A DNA stretch of 9,700 nt from CAYNRA01 sp964399465 (GTDB taxonomy: Bacteria > Bacteroidota > Bacteroidia > Cytophagales > Spirosomataceae), in contig CAYNRA010000094.1 of NCBI GenBank assembly GCA_964399465.1, positions 1-9,700 of the forward strand, given 5' to 3'. The position numbers and the translations under genes are program-made. Positions 6,563 through 9,700 of this stretch are shown one piece after another (position 1 is the first letter of the stretch; the number at the start of each line of letters is the position of its first letter). A model generated the notes under the pieces. That model did not search any database. It was not told the origin of the DNA and saw only the letters and a list, made by a program, of their open reading frames with translations.

Positions 6563-6601
6563 AAAGAAAGAGCTTCTAGGATTTCTAGAAGCTCTTTCTT
6601 T
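6563..6601. terminator. Bidirectional hairpin terminator, perfect 17-bp stem
   Basis: AAAGAAAGAGCTTCTAG (6563-6579) pairs without mismatch with 6585-6601 around a 5-base loop GATTT (6580-6584). The outer part of the stem is A/T-rich, so each strand's transcript ends in a pyrimidine run (TTTCTTT rightwards, CTTTCTTTTC leftwards). It sits between the convergent three-helix membrane protein gene and rhlE, 25 bases from the rhlE stop, and can serve both. Confidence 0.88.
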
Positions 6602-6626
6602 GTGAAAATAAAACCAACGAACTTTA

Positions 6627-7742
6627 TTATTTCTTCCAAGGTGTCGCAGGAATTTTCTGTTTTGTTAAACGTTCAATTGCCTGCCAATCCACTTTTTCTT
6701 CAGGGCTACAAAACGTAATTGCTACGCCTTCATTTCCGGCACGTCCACCTCTTCCTATTCGATGTACATAGGTTTCTGAGATATTGGGAACCTCAAAATT
6801 TATTACATATTTCAATTCGTCTATATCAATACCGCGCGAAGCAATGTCTGTTGCAACAAGTACCCGAATTGACCCATTTCTGAAATTCTCCAATGCCTTC
6901 TGACGGGCATTTTGTGACTTATTTCCGTGGATTGCCTCCGCTTTTACAGTTTGTTTAACCAAAAATTTAACAACCCGATCCGCCCCGTGTTTCGTACGCG
7001 TAAAAATCAAAACAGGATTAATTTCTTTATCTTCTAAAACGTGCATCAGCAAGGCTTGTTTCTCTGCCTGCGTACAGAAATACAACTTTTGCTGAATGGT
7101 TTCCGCCGTAGATGACACAGGAGTTACCTCTACTCGCGCGGGAGTTGTGAGTAATGTGTTTGCCAATTTAACGATAGCAGGTGGCATTGTAGCCGAGAAA
7201 AACAGCGTTTGTCTTTTAGCAGGCAATAATTGTATCAATCGTTTTACATCATGGATAAAACCCATATCTAACATTCTGTCGGCTTCGTCAAGTACAAACA
7301 ATTGTAACTGACCGAGTTTGACATAGCCTTGGTGGTATAAATCCAATAAACGACCGGGCGTAGCCACGAGAATATCTGTTCTTCCTTTCAAACTGGCGAT
7401 TTGCTTGTGGGCTTTTACTCCCCCAAAGACTACGGTTGTTTGAATGGGCGTATTGCGACCGTATGCTTTAAAACTATCTCCAATCTGAATAGCAAGTTCA
7501 CGAGTTGGTGTAACAATGAGTGCACGAATACCCTTTTGTTTTTCGGATTCGAGTAACTTGTGTAAGATGGGCAAGGCAAATGCTGCCGTTTTTCCGGTTC
7601 CTGTTTGGGCACAACCCAACAAATCTTTTCCTTGTAAAACAATGGGAATCGCTTGTGCTTGAATGGGAGTTGGTGTAGTATAGCCTTCTTGTTGGAGGGC
7701 ATGTAGAAGCGGCTCTGCTAGAGCCAGTGAGTCAAATGTCAT
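6627..7742 (-). CDS. rhlE: DEAD-box RNA helicase, RhlE-type, short C-terminus
   Basis: A 371-residue ATP-dependent RNA helicase for RNA remodelling, for example in ribosome assembly or RNA decay. From ATG 7742: an aromatic residue F3 and Q motif (PTPIQ, 24-28), Walker A AQTGTGKT (45-52), PTRELA (79-84), TPGR (128-131), DEAD (152-155), SAT (183-185), ATDIASRGID, and motif VI HRIGRGGRAG (327-336). The N-terminus FDSLALAEPLLHAL closely resembles the RhlE start. Only 35 residues follow motif VI, so the basic RNA-binding tail of many RhlE and DeaD proteins is missing. The frame is open to ATG 7808, but the extra 22 residues (MFFSVPCRLIGQ...) do not look like the family, and a Shine-Dalgarno-like AAGG precedes ATG 7742. 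The subfamily symbol is less sure than the DEAD-box assignment. Confidence 0.93.
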   Translation of the reverse strand: MTFDSLALAEPLLHALQQEGYTTPTPIQAQAIPIVLQGKDLLGCAQTGTGKTAAFALPILHKLLESEKQKGIRALIVTPTRELAIQIGDSFKAYGRNTPIQTTVVFGGVKAHKQIASLKGRTDILVATPGRLLDLYHQGYVKLGQLQLFVLDEADRMLDMGFIHDVKRLIQLLPAKRQTLFFSATMPPAIVKLANTLLTTPARVEVTPVSSTAETIQQKLYFCTQAEKQALLMHVLEDKEINPVLIFTRTKHGADRVVKFLVKQTVKAEAIHGNKSQNARQKALENFRNGSIRVLVATDIASRGIDIDELKYVINFEVPNISETYVHRIGRGGRAGNEGVAITFCSPEEKVDWQAIERLTKQKIPATPWKK

Positions 7743-7750
7743 AAATAAAA

Positions 7751-7755
7751 CCTTA
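7751..7755 (-). promoter_or_regulatory. Shine-Dalgarno-like site that supports the rhlE start at 7742
   Basis: The minus strand reads TAAGG, with 8 bases between it and ATG 7742. Good Shine-Dalgarno sequences are scarce in Bacteroidota, so the site is only supportive, but it agrees with the homology-based choice over ATG 7808. Confidence 0.4.
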
Positions 7756-7814
7756 CAAAATAGATTGGTCGTTTGACCGATGAGTCTGCAAGGTACGGAA
7801 AAAAACACCAGAAA

Positions 7815-7982
7815 TCAGGCTTCTACAAGTAAATCCCAATATTCCTCATTGTCTGTTTCATGGCTGTAATCCTCTTCGTTATCCAGAGGTATTTCGTCTT
7901 GTTCTTCCATTTGACGCTCTTCCAATAAGCCTGCTTGGATGGAAAGTAAATCTGAATATAATTTGGGGTAGGTAGCTATCAT
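7815..7982 (-). CDS. Possible small acidic protein, 55 residues
   Basis: A leftward frame from ATG 7982 to TGA at 7815-7817 encodes 55 residues. It starts MIATYPKLYSDLLSIQAGLL and then becomes very acidic, with EERQMEEQDE, NEEDY, ETDNEEYWD and a LLVEA end; 17 of its 55 residues are Asp or Glu. The composition is more ordered than chance in this AT-rich stretch, and the frame fills the gap between rhlE (72 bases downstream) and the TonB receptor terminator. Against it: no promoter or ribosome binding site is visible, and the ATG lies within a few bases of the terminator hairpin, so it would need read-through, an internal start such as Met25 (codon at 7908-7910), or leaderless-like expression. 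I recognise no family. Confidence 0.5.
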   Translation of the reverse strand: MIATYPKLYSDLLSIQAGLLEERQMEEQDEIPLDNEEDYSHETDNEEYWDLLVEA

Positions 7983-7987
7983 ATAAA

Positions 7988-8036
7988 AACGCCTTATTTT
8001 TTCTCAAAAATACGATTCGAGAAAAAACAAGGCGTT
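7988..8036 (-). terminator. Terminator of the TonB-dependent receptor gene
   Basis: AACGCCTT (7988-7995) pairs with AAGGCGTT (8029-8036); after one A/C mismatch (7996/8028) nine further pairs form between 7997-8005 and 8019-8027. This gives an 18-position stem around a 13-base loop. In the leftward transcript the stem is followed by TTTTATA, a short T tract. It begins 15 bases after the receptor stop, as expected for a Rho-independent terminator. Confidence 0.8.
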
Positions 8037-8050
8037 ACGGCAATATTAAA

Positions 8051-9700
8051 TTAGAATAAACTATATCTCACGTTGGCAGAAAAACTTCTACCAGGAAGCA
8101 AACGTTGGAAAAACTGTTCTTGGGCTTGGAATGACTTAAACACCATTTCGTTCGCATCATTTAAAATATTATCTATTTTAAGACCTACAGACCATTTTTT
8201 TGTTTTTCCTACAGTCATGTTTGAATTAAAATTTAAGCTATGAAACGGTACAGAATAAATATCCGGACGATCTACGATACCCACAAACTGTAAAGTAGGT
8301 CCTTGTACATTATAGAAAACCCCTGCTTCTAATCCATTCCATTTGCTGGCATTATTGGTCGATTTATACGAAATTCCTGCATTGACGATATAGGGTGATT
8401 GACCAGCCATATCTCTGTAACTTCCAATTTGGTATCCTTCGCGCGCATTTAATACGCGGGAATCAAACTCTGTCTGACTTAACTCGATACGTGAGTGCGT
8501 ATAAGTAAGATTTGTTGAAAAAGCAAAGTTTTTCAATCTAGGAGACACTACACCTAAACCTTTACGAAGTTCAAACTCCAAACCAAGCACTTGTCCATTT
8601 CCTACGTTTCTTGGTTGAAATGCCCCAACTTGAGTTGCAAACTGAATCATCTCAATAGGATTAATGAATGATTTGTAGAAGGCACTTACTGAAATCATCT
8701 GTTCGTTTTCTTGGAATGATTCCCACCGAATATCAAAGTTATTGATAGACGTACTTCTCAAATTTCCGTCCCAATATTCAATACCTGCCACATCATTCGC
8801 ATCTCTAAATAACCCACCGATGAATGTTCTACCCGTGATTGGGTCATAGATTTCAGCATACGAAAGCTCTTTTAATGAAGGTCTAGCGATCGTTTTTCCG
8901 TATGTCAAACGAACATTTTGGTTATCTGTCAAGCTATAAATTAAATTAACGGACGGGAACAAATCAATGTCATTTAAGACCACTTCATTATTAAATACAT
9001 TAATACCAAGTTGATCTTGTCCAGTGTATCGTTGTGTATAGCTTTCCAAACGAGCGCCAAGAATTGCTTTCAAACTTGTAAATGGATTAGATTCCAAGGA
9101 AGCATATCCAGCAACCGTATTTGTGGAAGCGTCGAACTGGTTTGGATTAGTTGGTAAGAAAGGAGTTTCGAAGGTTGTACCTTGGCCGATATTTCCATTT
9201 CTTGGCCAAAGATTATCTTCACGCAGAATTTCGTTCGGGTCACCAGTTAATGGAACATTACGTAGGTTAAGCGCGAAGTTACGAATGATGTAATTTCTAT
9301 CTTTATATGTTTGAGCTGCACCGAATTTCAGTTTATTTGTCGAACCATTTCTATCAAATTCTTTGGTTAAATTAACCTGACTTGCCAGATTGTATTCAGA
9401 CAAATTTCTCCAAATACGTTCTGGGAAACCGGCTTCTGTACCAATGAATAAGTTAGAACCTCTGATTTCATACCGCGTAAAACGAACATCTGGATCATCC
9501 ATGGAAGAGAACGTCGGAGATACTTTCCACTGCAATTTCCAATTAGACAAATCAAATACGTGCTCACCTGAGAGCAAAATATTCGACAAAGAACGTTGGC
9601 TATATTCTAAGTTATGTTGAAAACCATTGAAAATCGCTCCAAGGTCATTATTCAAATAATCGAAGATACCTGCTTTGGATTCACCATTTTGAAGGTGAAG
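8051..9700 (-). CDS. TonB-dependent outer-membrane receptor, C-terminal part (runs off right edge)
   Basis: An uninterrupted frame reaches the right edge; 549 residues plus the stop are visible, and the N-terminus (signal peptide, carboxypeptidase-like domain, TonB box, plug) is outside. What remains is an outer-membrane beta-barrel: alternating polar/aromatic strands, Asn/Gly-rich loops, the RPSLKELS motif after YGKTIA (about 8865-8890) typical of Bacteroidota TonB receptors, and a final strand SANVRYSLF ending in Phe, the usual outer-membrane assembly signal. Such receptors import siderophores, vitamins, metals, oligosaccharides or peptides using energy passed on by TonB. No SusD-like partner is visible downstream, so a glycan locus is not indicated; the upstream side is not seen. 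The TTG at 9655 is not a real start, because the frame continues past it with coherent sequence. A hairpin terminator follows the stop. Confidence 0.9.
   Translation of the reverse strand, partial: LHLQNGESKAGIFDYLNNDLGAIFNGFQHNLEYSQRSLSNILLSGEHVFDLSNWKLQWKVSPTFSSMDDPDVRFTRYEIRGSNLFIGTEAGFPERIWRNLSEYNLASQVNLTKEFDRNGSTNKLKFGAAQTYKDRNYIIRNFALNLRNVPLTGDPNEILREDNLWPRNGNIGQGTTFETPFLPTNPNQFDASTNTVAGYASLESNPFTSLKAILGARLESYTQRYTGQDQLGINVFNNEVVLNDIDLFPSVNLIYSLTDNQNVRLTYGKTIARPSLKELSYAEIYDPITGRTFIGGLFRDANDVAGIEYWDGNLRSTSINNFDIRWESFQENEQMISVSAFYKSFINPIEMIQFATQVGAFQPRNVGNGQVLGLEFELRKGLGVVSPRLKNFAFSTNLTYTHSRIELSQTEFDSRVLNAREGYQIGSYRDMAGQSPYIVNAGISYKSTNNASKWNGLEAGVFYNVQGPTLQFVGIVDRPDIYSVPFHSLNFNSNMTVGKTKKWSVGLKIDNILNDANEMVFKSFQAQEQFFQRLLPGRSFSANVRYSLF

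Noticed and set aside
7756..7795. Two near-matches to the -7 element upstream of rhlE (TATTTTG at 7756-7762 and TACCTTG at 7789-7795, minus strand)
   Set aside because: Both lack one T of TAnnTTTG and have no convincing -33 partner. Either could be the real promoter, but the evidence does not decide.
7743..7808. 22-residue N-terminal extension of the DEAD-box helicase from ATG 7808
   Set aside because: The sequence before MTFDSLAL does not resemble the family, and a Shine-Dalgarno-like AAGG stands before ATG 7742.
9390..9620. Rightward 76-residue frame inside the TonB receptor
   Set aside because: It is antisense to a well supported barrel-coding frame and shows no domain or start context.
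1..9700. Defence system, prophage, insertion sequence or CRISPR array
   Set aside because: No repeat-spacer pattern, transposase, integrase or terminal inverted repeats were seen. The RecQ and DEAD-box helicases have ordinary housekeeping architecture, and the two-helix membrane protein is only vaguely holin-like, with no phage genes near it.

Overview
The window looks like chromosomal DNA from a low-GC member of the phylum Bacteroidota, probably from the Cytophagia/Chitinophagia side, although the class cannot be fixed from this sequence. The reasons are three exact matches to the Bacteroidota -7 promoter element TAnnTTTG just upstream of genes (plus a fourth in front of recQ), a large TonB-dependent receptor barrel, a DUF2141 protein, a bacterial geranylgeranylglyceryl phosphate synthase homologue, and a secreted protein of a type common in this phylum. 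No transposase, integrase, CRISPR array, tRNA or rRNA was seen. The region reads as ordinary housekeeping chromosome, and I did not find a convincing new defence or mobile system.

Left part (1-4650): a secreted protein gene runs leftwards off the window edge and is divergent from a rightward block. The block opens with a RecQ helicase of the short type without HRDC domain (687-2588). It is followed by a tightly packed set: a small two-helix membrane protein (2633-2971), a GGGPS-family prenyl transferase (2958-3728), folK (3725-4237) and a secreted DUF2141 protein (4240-4650). The last four overlap or nearly touch, so they are probably one operon started by a promoter at 2604-2611.

Middle (4676-6532): the leftward pair osmC-like/thyA, 7 bases apart, converges on the DUF2141 gene and is driven by a clear -7 element at 5944-5951. 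An AT-rich 335-base intergenic stretch separates it from a rightward gene for a three-helix membrane protein, which has the best promoter of the window (TTTG, 21 bases, TACATTTG).

Right part (6563-9700): a perfect 17-bp hairpin ends both the membrane protein gene and the convergent rhlE-type DEAD-box helicase. Behind rhlE lies an unlisted 55-residue acidic reading frame that starts almost on top of the terminator of a TonB-dependent receptor, whose C-terminal 549 residues fill the rest of the window.

Several computed gene starts are too early. TTG at 2609 and GTG at 6218 lie inside promoter -7 elements, so ATG 2633 and ATG 6242 are preferred. ATG 2958 and ATG 7742 are preferred for the GGGPS and rhlE genes on protein homology. 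Functionally, folK and thyA both belong to folate/thymidylate metabolism, but they sit in opposite transcripts; the remaining genes are not obviously linked.
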